DNA of 64,000 bases from Sphaerosporella brunnea (taxonomy: Eukaryota > Ascomycota > Pezizomycetes > Pezizales > Pyronemataceae). This document shows, piece by piece, positions 41,175 to 53,190 of the stretch; positions within the stretch are counted from its first letter, which is position 1; every line of letters starts with the position of its first letter. The notes beneath the pieces are model-generated. The model saw only the letters and a list, made by a program, of their open reading frames with translations. It searched no databases and was not told where the DNA came from. The stretch spans positions 62,001 to 126,000 of the forward strand of contig VXIS01000047.1 in assembly GCA_008704415.1 (NCBI GenBank). Reading direction: 5' to 3'. The position numbers were made by a program, and so were the translations under genes.

Positions 41175-41259
41175 CTGTTCAAATCAGGTATCCATCAAGC
41201 CTGGGATCTTACAGCATTGCCAGTCCTACCGCAAAGAGGCTTTTATACACGTCTAGATT

Positions 41260-41517
41260 GTGGTGTTTTTGGGCGAAACCTTAGAAATCTTACAGTCTCA
41301 AACCTATCAGCTACGCAAGCGAGGAGAAACATTTGATCCCTACACTGAGACTCTGGATAAAAACTCTAATGGTCATCAAACTGTAGGTCACTCAATACGT
41401 GCCAGATTGGACCCTGAGTATGGGCTCACCAGCGCGAGCTATGCTGAGATTACACCGCTTGAGGAGATACTAATCACGCTCTGCATACAGCAACTAAATA
41501 GGGGCACGGTTGAATAG
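41260..41517 (+). CDS. Helical 85-codon coding fragment
   Basis: An open frame without ATG, preceded by a CACGTCTAG that could be a splice acceptor. The peptide has a clear coding look (GETLEILQSQTYQLRKRG; SYAEITPLEEILITLCIQQ) and stops at 41515-41517. It is probably the last exon or a fragment of a gene whose 5' part overlaps the opposing hAT relic. No family was recognised. Confidence 0.4.
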   Translation: MVFLGETLEILQSQTYQLRKRGETFDPYTETLDKNSNGHQTVGHSIRARLDPEYGLTSASYAEITPLEEILITLCIQQLNRGTVE

Positions 41518-41667
41518 CCTAAAAAGAAGTTTTGGAGCGCGCGGAGGATGCATTAGCGGGGGCGGTTTGTATATACAATCCCTATGTAATACATTACTCC
41601 GCTGGAAGGATCCAGCCGCCTGCATGGGCTGCAGGCGGTCCAGTGCATACCCAACCCCCCCCCTCGA

Positions 41668-41769
41668 AGGACTGCTGGTTCCGGGCAACCTTTCGGACTG
41701 GACTGCATGACGTGGTCCAAGTCCGGTCCGCGCTCAACACTGGTCGGACTGGACTGTGAGGAGCACTGG
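41668..41769 (+). repeat. Dispersed repeat, copy 3
   Basis: Matches 8528-8632 at most positions by eye (GGACTGCTGG, CTGGACTGCATGA, GTGGTCCA, CGCGCTCA, CTGGACTGTG). It is preceded by a C9 run (about 41656-41664). Confidence 0.7.
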
Positions 41770-43149
41770 ATGCGGCTGATGGGACGATGTATCTTTTCAG
41801 CAGTTCGTCAGCTGGGCTTGCAAGAGGCCTGGCGATGACAAGATCCAGTGGCTACCACTACGAAACTGCGAGCCCCGAACGCCTGGCTACAAACCTGACC
41901 CAGTTGGCACGTTTCGTTTCGAGGTTGCTTATACGGCAACGTTTCCATCTGCGCGTCGCATTGTCTGACGAGGGGGAATGTCGGCTTGATTCACGCCGGT
42001 CATCTCCGCCTCAACTGTGTCGCCCTGGCATCACCATACCCTCAAGTTGCGCATCGACGGTTGTTCCTTCCCAGCGAAAGTCTCAATGTTCGTTTGAAAA
42101 AGGGCGCAGGTGAATAATACTGCGCTACAGCTGGGTCGCGATAGTTGCTGAATTTCACCGCGCTAGCGCGGTGGAGAAATAGGGTGATGGGAGCTGGGGT
42201 GGATTGGCGTTGGGAGTGGATGGACGACAGTGTGGTGGAGCCGTGCCGCAGGCCCTGGCGGCATTGGACTGGGAGAGTCATCGCCGGCGCTGTATTCCAC
42301 CCGCCCACCAAACAGAGACTGCAAATCCCAGTACCTCTCGGGAAACGAAGAGGCGCATCGCAGCGCCGAACGTGATGCCGCCCCTGCGGCCACGGGACAC
42401 AACGAGTCGGGGCATCGAGGAGAGCAGAAGAAGGAGATTGCAGCGAAGGTGTGTACGGATGGATCGTGTAAGCGTAATACGTGCAGCGTGTTGTCGCCGA
42501 CGGGTGGCTGGGTTAAGGGTTGATGATCGCATTCACAATGCCGATCCATTTCGGACAGTACAACGTCTGGAACTCATTATCGCCCCCGTCTTGACTGCCC
42601 ATTGATTACAGCTTAACATCTACACTGTATTCGCGAGCTGCTGCAGTGGTGACTGTTTCATAGAACCTGCGCTGGTCGCAAGACCGTTCCCTTCATGACA
42701 GAAGCTTGCGCCCTCGACGCTGGCCTATCAAAAATATGTGGCATCTCCGAAAGAAAAACACGATGCATTGGGAAGACGCCAAGACATGTCGTGGCAGCGA
42801 ACGCAGCGTGATCTCACGGCGCCACGGTGTGTTATGGCTGACCTCGTGATGTGCACCCCAAACGACAGTTGCATAGCTTTAGGGTTCGGCGCAGGACGAT
42901 ACTGGACTCTGTGCAACAGAGTCGTGAGAGCGCTTTTGCACTGGCAGCCGATATGTGGCCGTCAGTCGACACGGCAAGCTGGATTAGTGTTCTGCGTTGG
43001 CGGGTGTAAGTTTGACTGTACAGCAGCAGTGAAGCAGGAGAGAGGCAAGAGTTACGACAGCTTATCATGAGCGTTATGACCCACCGGTAAAGGCACACTG
43101 GTGAGGCAGACTATGTTACGCTGCACCAATCATCACAGTTATCACGACA
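41770..43149. other. No firm gene; overlapping GC-rich ORFs at 42.1-42.6 kb
   Basis: Frames on both strands are open across 42145-42605. None has an ATG and a motif together. The plus frame at 42230-42523 has a polar stretch (GHNESGHRGEQKKEIAAKV) that may be a fragment. Nothing else was recognised. Confidence 0.35.
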
Positions 43150-43345
43150 GAAATATCATAGAAACTTGACTATTCGATGTGGCTGACACGCGGAGGTATA
43201 CAGGAACCTATGTCCAGAGAATTTTTGACGTTCGATATTGTTACCATTATCTGGAAAACTACCTAGGTTTCTCTGAGGGGTCGATGCTGCGCCAGCAAAC
43301 GACCATAGATCACGCGTTTCAGTGCCGGGGGACAACCTGCGACGC
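43150..43345 (-). pseudogene. Uninterrupted paralogue of the gypsy target repeat (empty site)
   Basis: The minus-strand DNA aligns with 30010-30047 joined to 37121-37265. It shares CCCCGGCACTGAAAC on one side and CCAGATAATG, GGACATAGGTTCCTGTATAC and CACATC on the other, with TTGCTGGCGCAGC across the insertion point. The encoded peptide (PALKRVIYGRLLAQ; VVFQIMVTISNVKNSLDIG) has two in-frame stops. It proves the boundaries and target duplication of the element at 30048-37116. Confidence 0.75.
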
Positions 43346-43778
43346 ACCAGTACTTCAATGACAGCACGAACTAGGGGCAGCCCATGCCACGAACTACTGG
43401 TTGTCGAGTTGTGGGCTTCCTGGTGCTCCAAGTAGTCACTGTCAGAGCATGAACTTTGGCCAGCGGTGAACTCCGCGCCGCCTTGATGGCCAGGAAGTAC
43501 ATGTGTGTACCAGGCAGTGGTCCAGACTGCGCCAGGTGAAAGAGCGCAGGCTGCAGGAGCCGAATGGCAGTTTCAAGTTGCCAGATTTGCACGGCTTTCC
43601 AATATTTTCTTCGCCATATGCAATCACTGGAGACGTGAAGATACACCCTGGGCGATAGGGTCATTGTCTGAGTCCATTTTTTCGCAGGGCCACCGTCGGT
43701 AACCGGTGACCTGCCCGCCGTTACACCTGACGTGGCTGAAGACTCCATCGAATTTCGTTGGCGCAGGTCGGTGTCTAG

Positions 43779-43888
43779 TTTTAAACCCCCTTTTGAGAAC
43801 GATATCCGTGCCACGATTGCAATCTGATGTTATCGTATCGTTTTAAACCCCCTCTTGAGAAGGATATCCGTGCCACGATTCGCAATCA
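43779..43888. repeat. Direct duplication of ~47 bp
   Basis: GTTTTAAACCCCCT and GATATCCGTGCCACGATT occur in order at about 43779-43826 and again at 43840-43888, with few differences. The pair lies immediately upstream of the ORF at 43904. Confidence 0.8.
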
Positions 43889-43903
43889 AAATGCGTCCTT
43901 TGA

Positions 43904-44260
43904 ATGCATCACCATCAAGCGAATGGTGTCCTAGCAAAGGCAACGCTTTGTGACCAGCCATCGGCGGAAGTAGCAGCAGTACTGCCGGTTAGGGATCTTT
44001 CTGACGAGATCCAAGAGCTGCAACGCGGAGAGCTTGGTGTCGGCCTTGCCACGCTACTCGCCGGCTATTTTCTTGAAGTTGCCTGGTTTTTTCAAGCGAT
44101 GGACAAGGGAACGTCCGATATGGCTGGTTTCGATCATATGAGCCGCCGCATTCAGGTGATACTGATAACCAAGATCATTGATATCATTGAAATCATTCAC
44201 TGCAGTTTCAACACAGAAGCTCAATCAGTGACCATCAAAGACCGCTTACCTAAGGGTTAG
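43904..44260 (+). CDS. Hypothetical 118-aa helical protein
   Basis: ATG 43904 to TAG 44258-44260. An acidic amphipathic helix (VRDLSDEIQELQRGELG) is followed by a hydrophobic stretch (VGLATLLAGYFLEVAWFFQ) that could be one membrane helix or a buried core. An Ile-rich segment follows (QVILITKIIDIIEIIH). The Ile-rich part coincides with an ATCAT-type repeat and may be low-complexity. The family is unknown. Confidence 0.4.
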   Translation: MHHHQANGVLAKATLCDQPSAEVAAVLPVRDLSDEIQELQRGELGVGLATLLAGYFLEVAWFFQAMDKGTSDMAGFDHMSRRIQVILITKIIDIIEIIHCSFNTEAQSVTIKDRLPKG

Positions 44261-46813
44261 CAAAAGTTGAGCTCTGACAGTCCCAGCAAGTGTCCTCGAT
44301 TGTCACCCGCTGGGCTGTCTGCGATGGGCTGCGATGGGCTCAAAGCATTCCATCTGATGGACCAAGTCTTCACAGCGCCATACGTGGTATTCTAAACATC
44401 CAGGGCTGATTCCGTTGCGGTGTTGGTCCCATCAAAAAGCGTCGCTGGCTTTTCGATTGGTAGTCCTACCAGCTGCGGGCTGCACCGGCCATCATGGCTG
44501 TGCTGTTTGGAAATGCAGAACAGCGGATTGTGGCCTCACTCAATGTCACACTGTGCTGGCCAACTCATGAAGTGGACGACAATGGAGGTTATACCTCCCA
44601 TGTCTAGAGCACTCGGCTGCGCGGCCGACGCCAGGGATACGTTCAACGCCGAAGCTTTAGCTTTCCTGGTGTTAGTGTGGCCCAAGGCGAGGCGTCGCCC
44701 GAGATTTGGACGTTCCGCCGCCGCCGAATACTGGCTACCCGTGACTGGGAATGACGAACCTGTCGTCTCGAGCTGTAGCGGCACAAGTAACCGCTGGTTG
44801 GATAGTACTCGAAACCGCTATCTTCTGCGATTTCAGGCAGGTTGCGGCACCAACCAGCAGTGGCTCAACCCTTATCAGCGGAAGACCAGTGAGTGAAAAA
44901 GCAGTGCGATCCGTGGGGTTCATCGAGGTCAAATCGAGACGCCGCCTGCGAGGCCACGAGCCAGCTGGCATACGACACTGAAACGATGCTGGTGTCGTGG
45001 GTTCCGCAGACCGCAGACTGTTGGCCCTGATCCGGCGTGGTTATCGATCACGTTGCTATTTGATGATAGCGAGAATGTTCTATTCCATAACGCAAGCGCC
45101 TGCAAGCAATGCACACCCTTGGTGGTTCCGCAGCAGACTGAAGGCGGCGGCTGGGCTGGCTGCATGCAATAATCGAGTGAGTGCGGGTGAAGCCCCGGTA
45201 CACGAGGGGCAATGCCTCCCAAACCCATCAATTACCAACGCACAATCTCACCCGTCACGATCAGCTGCCACCGCAGTTCGATTTTCAAACACCTTGCAAA
45301 CATGGAGGCCGTACGTCGTGTTCCTTTTGCGTCGCCAGCAGCGCAATTGGCGGCCAATCCGTGTCATCGGTCACAAAAGCCCGCTGAACCGAGTCGTTCC
45401 GCGATCGTGCTGGCACCCGCGAGTAAAACGATGCGACCTCTCGCTTCTGTATAGGGAGCACGATTGCAATGGAGGTCTTCGCCACTAGTGCACGGGTGCC
45501 GTAACGCCGCGTGTCGTCAGTCACCACCAGCATCCTATGACAGAGAGCGCAGCGACTTTGCATCCGCATATCATTCAACAAGGTTCTTGACCGGCGCACT
45601 GGGGGTGGTGAGGTCCGGCGATAAATAGGCGCTCTATCTTGCACGCCGGTGTATTTCAGTTCCACTCCCGTCAGGGTATTCGTGACGGGAGATCAACATG
45701 ATTTTGTTCTTTCTGATGTGATATGTTGCCCTTCACCTTGTCGCGATGCGGTACGCAGGCGCAGCCTGCGATACAGCCAGCAGCGTGATCACAGGCAAAA
45801 AGGCCAGCCAGACTACTCAGGGAAGTGCCCGTTGCAGGCGTACGCACCGCCGGCTGACTGGATACTGTCAGCCCTGCTGATCCCACCGAGTGTTCCGTCC
45901 GCTGTGCTACTGGTTCTTGCAACGTGGAGGGAACGGTGGCTGATTATCCTCCCTATTCGTCGTTCTTCAGAGGGACGGCGGTTGTTCAAACACTGCACTG
46001 TGGTCGCGTTTCCCGATTGATTGGGCTTCGGCGTCGCTAGCGCTCGTGCTCTGATGTGCTCCGAATCCGCCCGTCAGGCATTGGTTGCGGTACGTGAACA
46101 TGCTGGCGCTGCCGTAACAACCGCCGGGACCAAGTCCGAGTTGCAGCCCAAGGACCGCGCAACGGCGCACGGCCATCGGCAACTGAAGTCGCTAACTGCT
46201 GAGGGCTTGTGCTTTGCAGGATCTCGTGGCGGCATATTTCATAATCCTCCTACTCTTGAGGCGGCAGTTTACGAGCCCACACTTTTGGTGATCGCTGTGT
46301 GCTCAAGATATCGGCGCATGCTACCGGTCGGTTGACAGTCTGTTGCCGTCGCTACCTTGCGCTCTTGTGGCTCCAGTATGGATACATTGTGGACAGGCGA
46401 AGACGGCTTGGTTCCCGAGTCCCCCTGCGGAGATTCAGTGCAACGTGACGTTTATTTCTGCACGCGTACGAGACAGAGCCTGCTACTGATGGAGTAACTA
46501 GCAAACGTCAAGGAGCAGAGGATGAGGTCAGGAAGAAAAATCGTGGACGATCTTGCTATACTTCTGGCTACCAATGCCCGAAATCATTGAGCCCGAACCT
46601 GAGTGATATACACTTCGCACAGGACACAGACGTGGATTGATCTTTGTTTTTATGCCATGGCAGAGTTCGTGCGCCGAGGTTGCAGAGTGTCCCAATGAGT
46701 GAAGCTATCGGATAGGCGGCGCTGCAAATGTGGAACTGTTCATCCTCCTTGCAGTCTATCTGCGTTGCTGGCCGAAACGATGTCGCTGCAGGACGACTCT
46801 GTCACTAATACCC
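44261..46813. other. No firm gene
   Basis: A GGGCTGCGAT tandem duplication lies at about 44321-44342. Several 80-160-codon frames (44420-44896 +, 44929-45231 -, 44997-45488 +) overlap in conflict and lack motifs. Nothing else was recognised. Confidence 0.35.
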
Positions 46814-46951
46814 ATGACGAAAACATCTGGGCGCAAACCGGGCCGTCCCCAGGCAGAGCACGATTGCAAGCTCTGCTACTGGGAATGGCCTCCATTCTGG
46901 ACACGCTGTTGTTTGCAAAGGCGGAGTTCAAAATATGGGCATGCATGGTGA
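46814..46951 (+). CDS. 45-aa ORF with AT-hook-like and Cys motif (fragment)
   Basis: ATG 46814 opens MTKTSGRKPGRPQAEHD followed by CKLCYWEW. GRKPGRP resembles an AT-hook, and the CxxC that follows could begin a zinc finger like those at the N-terminus of hAT transposases. The frame stops at 46949-46951. It may be a transposase N-terminal scrap or chance. Confidence 0.3.
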   Translation: MTKTSGRKPGRPQAEHDCKLCYWEWPPFWTRCCLQRRSSKYGHAW

Positions 46952-49916
46952 AAGTTGCTCAGACGGGGCGTGTAAATGGGCTCGTTTTGAACTGCCTTGT
47001 AGATCTCGTCACCCTGGTTTTTGACCCTCTTCGCCACGCTCACAAGTTGATGCTTGTATCAATGGTGACGTCGACAGCGCAATGCGCTTTAGATGGTCGC
47101 CTTCACTGACTCTGGGATGTATGGCTGGTGCCTGAAGCAGTTTGGCGGTCGCCCACCCATTGCACGATGACGAAACATTGCGATTCAGCTGGGGAAAGGA
47201 ATGCTTACGAACGTCCGGATCGTAGATGTATTTGTATCCAACCGCCGTCACCACACGGCTGTTCCTTTCCAGGCAGATGCGCCTGTAAACAAATCAAAAT
47301 TTCAATTCCATAGCCAAAAAACGCTGCCAAACGGTCGGGAAATGGCGTCCTTCGGCTTCGCTGAACCGTCGATTATCATCCGATACCAGTGGTCAGTGAC
47401 ACCACAAACACCGCGACTGTTGCCAACACAATCTACGGTGCGCAAACGGTCATTTCGTCACGGCGGACGGAACAGTCGCGGCTTCTAAACTCGATATGGA
47501 ATTCGGCAAGCGCCACTTGATGAGTCGCAAGACAGTCGGGGTTGCCGCAGGTCAGCATATATTGTAGATTGCACACTCCACTGGGATAACATGGGGATGA
47601 CAGTCGTTATGTTGTGAGCCCTGAGGCCGAAGGAATTAGGTGATTCCGATGATTCCGATGGTTCCGATGATTCCGATGATCACGAAGATCCCGATTGTGC
47701 ACCGCAACAGAAAAGCTGCCTATCCCCATCCACTACGGAACCCGAACGGGATGGAGCGCGAGTCACCGAACAGGGCGGAAGAAACTGATAGACCCCGCGT
47801 AGCTGAGCTGTGGATGGCGGAGTGACCTGTTCGGATGCATGTACACAACCCTGGACCACACCGACCGTATTGAGGATACCTCCACGTCAAACTCAGAAGT
47901 GGTGCGAGTGTGCACGTGTGGTATTCTGGTTGTAAGTAAGAGGGTGAATGGCGAGACCTTCAACTCTCGCGACCACCGTGTCCTCAAGCCACCGCTGGAC
48001 TGCGGGTGCGCATATGCGCCCGGCTAGCAGAGGCCGGATCCAGGTTCGACAACCGGATATGGCTCGCAACTCTGACATCTCCACTACTGCCGCCGTCGCA
48101 CGGTTTTGAAAGCTCACCGGCGTGGCTGCTGTACTTGCTCCGTTATCCCGGGATCCCGGTCATGGCGCTGAGCATCGCTACCCCGAACCCAGTTCCGTCG
48201 TTGGCCTTGGGTCTCGGAGTCCACCGACAGCTGGCCGACGACGCGCATCATCCGGGTCCAGCCCGCAATGCGCCACGTTGTATACGTTGCTGCTGGCCGC
48301 TGAACCTCAAGTCGCCGCGCACCATATCCCTCATTCAGTATGGCCGAACACAATCGCCTACCGTATATGCACCGCATGCCCCATTCACTATAGCAGAACC
48401 CAATTGGCTACAACAGGCACTGGCCTGCTGCGTCATCGCGCAAACATACATATTCAGCGGTCATTATGACGGCGGACCGAATTGGGATGGGCGTCTGCCT
48501 TACTGTACATCGCGTACAGGCGGACAATAAATACGTTTTCGGTATATCGAGTCAACGGTGTGGCATTAGGACCGCACAATGGTGTCAGGACTATGCCAAC
48601 GTTCCTTGACTGCGATGTGAGCAGAAGGCGTTTTGAACTGATCATGTTCGCTTTGAGGGGTCAAATTCAGTCACCCAAAGATATTGCAGTCGCTCCCACG
48701 CCCCCGATCTGCCGTGCGAGTGGGCCCTATCAGAAGAGATGAACACCAGTTGTGTAATCCCCTCCCAGAAGGAGGAGTGATATTTTTGGTTGCGGTGCTC
48801 GGCAGAGCCGGCTGTGTTATCAGGGAAATCGCCACCAAACAGCGCGTTGCCTTGTCGTTCTCAGCGCTATGAGACCTGGTGTATCGATGGTAATATCGCG
48901 CGGTGATGCTCATATACCTAGCGTTAGGTTGGACTCCTTGTCCGGTGGACCTGCCAGCTCAGAGAAGTGCCTTCGGCTATGCACGTACACCGGCAGGAAC
49001 ACCATTCCGGTCTCTCTGGACCCCGCGGCAGCTGTTCCCAGAACAGCTGTTAACGAGGATCCCCACAACCCGTGGCTGCTTCCAAGGGTTCACGGAGCAA
49101 CTTCGATTGATTGATGCACGTTGCAACACGGCGGAGTCTTACTCGCACAGACTGGATCGCCAGGTAGACCTTGTGTCTCTCAAACCCGATTTAAACCTCT
49201 CAAGTCAACATAAGGCCGACAGCTCAACATGCTGTGCAGGTCCGTGAGTCCAAGATGCTTAGATCGTGATAAAAACCGCAGGTTGATGGAATGTGTCGTT
49301 CTTTCCTGACATGCTGGTAATGACGGAGGATTATTCCGCGCCCTTTGTACAAAAGGCTCGCAACGTGCGATTATAGGATGCTGGTGGAGGTGCGGCAAAC
49401 ACAAACATCGAAGCTTCTGGGCGCCCGTCTCTATCCTCAGTCGTGCCACTCCACTACATCTCCGCACGCTAATCTCTGCAACCCAAATTGAAGCGCGGTT
49501 GCGTTTCTTGATTACTTTTCAAAATACTGGTGACGACGGATCATCAACGGCCTCCACAGTATGTAGCATAATGGCAGCTGATGCATGTAACCTTCGGCGC
49601 CAGTTGGATCGCGCTGCGGTGGGCAGCAGGCAATGAATATACGTTCATAGATAACTTTGAGCGAAGTTACCGCTCGCTGGATTCGATTGGGGGGGTCCAG
49701 ATGTGGGGTGCACATTTCGCCGCAGCATTGTGCTGGGCTCCTAAACCCCACCCCTCCAAGGATGTAGGGTTAAGGGTAGAGTGATCGGGAGTGGAGCGAG
49801 TTGGGGTTTAGTACATGGTTCATCGCGTAGTTAGCACCTAGTCGTGTATTCAACACCTTCTACAACCAACCGCACCTCCTACAAAGGACATACCAGAACC
49901 ACCCACGCTCCCAACA
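46952..49916. other. No firm gene; GATTCCGAT microsatellite at 47641-47688
   Basis: The 9-bp word GATTCCGAT recurs imperfectly at 47641-47688. In one frame it encodes Ser-Asp-Asp repeats (GDSDDSDGSDDSDD), like acidic transposase ends. A 174-codon plus frame (48006-48530) contains a partly duplicated segment (SLIQYGRTQSP / FTIAEPNWLQ) but no known domain. The leader of the gene at 49917 occupies the last 60 bp. Confidence 0.4.
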
Positions 49917-50399
49917 ATGCCTCCAATCAGCAATCTTCCCCCAGAGCTCTATCTGCAGATCATCATGTCGCTGCTGCACGACCCAGAGTATGACATCCGA
50001 TCCGCGCTGCGTCACAACCTCCTCCCATTTCTGGGGGCCAGTCCTGACGCATTCCGTGTCTGGCGGGAAAACAAGGCCGCCATTCTCAACCGCGCGGCTG
50101 TTGAGGGCTTGGCACAAATCAAGCCGTATGCCCTCATGATCCGGAGGATGCACCTGCGCCGTTTGCTGCGCTGGTATGTGCGATTAGGTACCTTTAAACT
50201 GGCACCGATATTGCAAGGTCTGCTGGAAGAGACCGAGCATTCATTTAACCTGCATGAAAGGATGGTCGCGGCGGCAGTGGAGAGTTCGGCCGCTGACCGC
50301 AAGCTTGAACTGGTGCGACAGCGGTTTAGGGATCTCAAGACCCGGCTGGCGGAGGGATACAACCCGGTCCAGATCCGCTGGACGCGTAAGTCATTGTAA
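49917..50399 (+). CDS. Small F-box-like protein, 160 aa
   Basis: ATG 49917 follows a C/A-rich leader (ACCAACCGCACC). Residues 4-19 (ISNLPPELYLQIIMSL) resemble the start of an F-box, the SKP1-binding segment of SCF ubiquitin ligases. The rest is helical and basic (AVEGLAQIKPYALMIRRMH; LRRLLRWYVRLG; RQRFRDLKTRLAEG). Most fungal F-box proteins are far longer, with a substrate-binding C-terminus, so this is either a minimal or truncated member or only similar by chance. A strong donor GTAAGT at 50386 suggests the last codons may be spliced to a short second exon ending near 50465. I find no long continuation. Confidence 0.55.
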   Translation: MPPISNLPPELYLQIIMSLLHDPEYDIRSALRHNLLPFLGASPDAFRVWRENKAAILNRAAVEGLAQIKPYALMIRRMHLRRLLRWYVRLGTFKLAPILQGLLEETEHSFNLHERMVAAAVESSAADRKLELVRQRFRDLKTRLAEGYNPVQIRWTRKSL

Positions 50400-52815
50400 G
50401 CGATCCGGCTTTTAAGAGCTGACTGCTGACGTTCGAGCGGAGTAGTGAAATTCGAACGGAGGTGACGTTGAGGTTTACTACGGCGCAAACTCAGCAGGCA
50501 GGGGGATGAAAGCATACCGAGGAAGCGGCAGCTTGACCTTTTGCGAATATGAGTGGAGAGTGGCATATATATCCTGCAACCAACAGTTATAGGAACGAGA
50601 AAGTATGCTGTCAGCTGGGAGGATCAGGGAGTCTGAGGGTCGGCAGGGGTGGTACATAAGAAGCACTGTTGACAGGCGCGGTTGAGGTCGTAGCGAGAGA
50701 GTAGGTCTGCTAGGTAATTGACAGGGTACGAGGAACAAATCTTTGTTGCACGGGTCATAGAGGGAATTTCACAAATTCTACGGTGTGTCCGGCATAATAG
50801 CGGTTCCGAGTATTCCCGAACCCTGAATGTGCGCTTGTAAAGCTGGTAAAAAGGTGTTTGCCTAACTGGGGGTTTACGCCTTCCAGTGCCGCAGCTACAT
50901 GGGCTCGATACCCGCGGACCTGTGGTGAAATTGGCTACCTTGACGGTCAATGGCCTCCTGCTTGTTCAAAAGTCCCCCATGCGAGTGGTTGCTATCCTGT
51001 CCCTATTTGAGGAAACCGTAACGGCTGCTGCCACCTATTCCTCCGACCAGCAGTCGGATAACGGCCGGTATCCCAGTGTATAACCAGTCACCCACGACAA
51101 CCAGTCCCCAGCCGTGTGGGTGGTACCGATTATCTTACATCTTGACCCCCGGCGCCTGGGATCGCGCAGGCCTGCATTCGTGGACTTCGGTGAAACGTTT
51201 AACTTGACGTGTGTACTTCCTGGGTGCTATCTTGGACATGAACGTTGATACGAGCCCTACGATGTGGGATGTCGGGGCAGGGACATTAGGGACAGCAACA
51301 GACTCCGAATCCAGCCAGGTTGCTTTGTATGCTAGCAACGAGGGTAGCCGACTAGGGATGTGGGTTCCGCCCTCCGAAGCTTCGGCGGTGAGTTCCATGT
51401 TAATATCTATACAGAACGCAGCGTTGGGTTCACAGCCTCGCCAGTGCGTTGTTTGAGGATCACGCGACGCGGTAGTATTTGCGGCATAGCGAGGCCTCTT
51501 GCGCGTTAGGGTGCGTGGTGGTCTGCAGATTGGTTTAATATTGCGCTGATTACGCCCGGGCGGGGCGGCCCAGAGTTTGCTCGCCGCCCGGACACTGTGG
51601 TCAAAAAGCGGAAGCAGATGGTGCCCACCTGCCGCACCCTCGCGATTGCCGCATGAAAAGGCAATGAAAGAACCTCTACGTGGTGGGGCCTGTATTTACT
51701 CTGGCAACACGGCATTGAACTGGGCATGACCACCCGCACGGTGTGGGCATCACTGGTCCTGCGGCGCGCAGGCTACGCTTTGCTGCCATGATGCTTAGTA
51801 GCACCAAGTAGTGCGAGCATTATTTGGTGCTAACGAACAGAGGAAGTGCCCCGCGATGTAATGTTGGCACTGGTATCGGTTTTGTTGATATTTCCGGATT
51901 ATTGAAGCTGGCTACGCGGTTGAGTAGTGTTCTTCCTATTGCCGTCATTTCCCACCGGGCTTTACGCTGTTATGAAGTGTGGGACGATGCTGAGGACTCT
52001 CGTGATGATCAAATATGCGTCCTGACGGAATACGAATGTGAAGCGCTCGCGGGCTGGCGAGGCATGTGTGTCGGTTATACGAGTCAACAGCCGTGTGGTG
52101 ACCACACGGCGTGGAGTCATTAGTACAGCGTCACATCATGTAAAGCCTTACGAACGTTGGAGTCAGGGCGTATGTCTGTGAAACACGGCGCAGTAAAGTA
52201 AGGAGAGGAGGTAGTGGGTTGGGGTTGAGGAGGCAGTGGGTTGGGGTTCAGCCTGTGCACAATGGCACTGATACACGCCATGGGCAAACGCCACACCAAG
52301 TGCAGTATATAGGTATAGACAGTACGCGTCGTTTTCGAGCGGGGCATTCGCGACCAGGGTTACGCGGCGCCTTGATACTAGCATCATCGCTCACTGCTGG
52401 GATGTTGTCTGATGGCGAGAGATCGGGTAACAGGAAGCGTTCAATAGTGACCAACTAGGGGGTTTTGAAACAGCTTTACCCGTCCACGAGCCATGCCCAA
52501 CACAGATGCCCAACACCCTGAAGCTGCAATGGAAACAAATTGAAGTTAAGATCAGAAAGTGCGGCCACATCAGCATCTTCTCTCCCACGTTTGACCCGGA
52601 GAGAAATCCAAGTAAGTCTTTACCAGAAGAACGGCGGGTTGATTCTTTCTTCACTACTTCGGAACGTGGTCCCTGTTCGTTTCCAAGGTGTTCCTGCCAG
52701 CAAATAGTTCGCCGCTGACAAAACGTGCACGGTTTTTTAGAGACTTTTGCTTCATGCGAAGTGCACGGATGACCTCAATTTGAAGAAAAGGGTTGTGGCA
52801 GTCACTGGAAACAGT
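50400..52815. other. No firm gene
   Basis: A minus frame at 50624-50950 has a coding look (YQLYKRTFRVREYSEPLLC) but no ATG and no continuation. A roughly 20-bp tandem pair (GTGGGTTGGGGTT words) lies at about 52210-52250. An ATG at 52494 opens only 16 codons. Nothing else was recognised. Confidence 0.35.
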
Positions 52816-53190
52816 CTATAGCAGAATAAGGTCCTGCATCTCTGGCTCGGGCAGGGCACAGAATATTCGCAGAGCAACGATACTTGAAAGACCCGACTCG
52901 CTTGGCCACGGTTTGAAGCTTCCTGCAAGTTGGTGGAACGTAAGCCACTGCTTGACGCATCGACTGAACGAATACCATCGAACTGCGAGCTCCAATGGGT
53001 TCCTGGCATGATAATGAACTTTATCCTGTGGCGACTGTGGGCACGTGGTGTCCCGCGCGAACGTTGGCCGCTCATAGTGCACACCATAGAACCAAATATT
53101 ATGCGATATATTAATACCACCAACTACACATATCTGTTGTATCCTGGCCAGAAGATAATCATGTACGACTGCCTGTCGGTCTTGTCGGTC
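52816..53190 (-). CDS. 125-codon coding fragment without ATG
   Basis: An open minus frame from about 53190 to a stop at 52816 with coding character throughout (VVHDYLLARIQQICVVGGI; VHYERPTFARDTTCPQSP; LELAVRWYSFSRCVKQWL; VALRIFCALPEPEMQDL). There is no ATG, so it is an internal exon or a truncated remnant. No family was recognised. A transposon origin is possible. Confidence 0.35.
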   Translation of the reverse strand, partial: DRQDRQAVVHDYLLARIQQICVVGGINISHNIWFYGVHYERPTFARDTTCPQSPQDKVHYHARNPLELAVRWYSFSRCVKQWLTFHQLAGSFKPWPSESGLSSIVALRIFCALPEPEMQDLILL

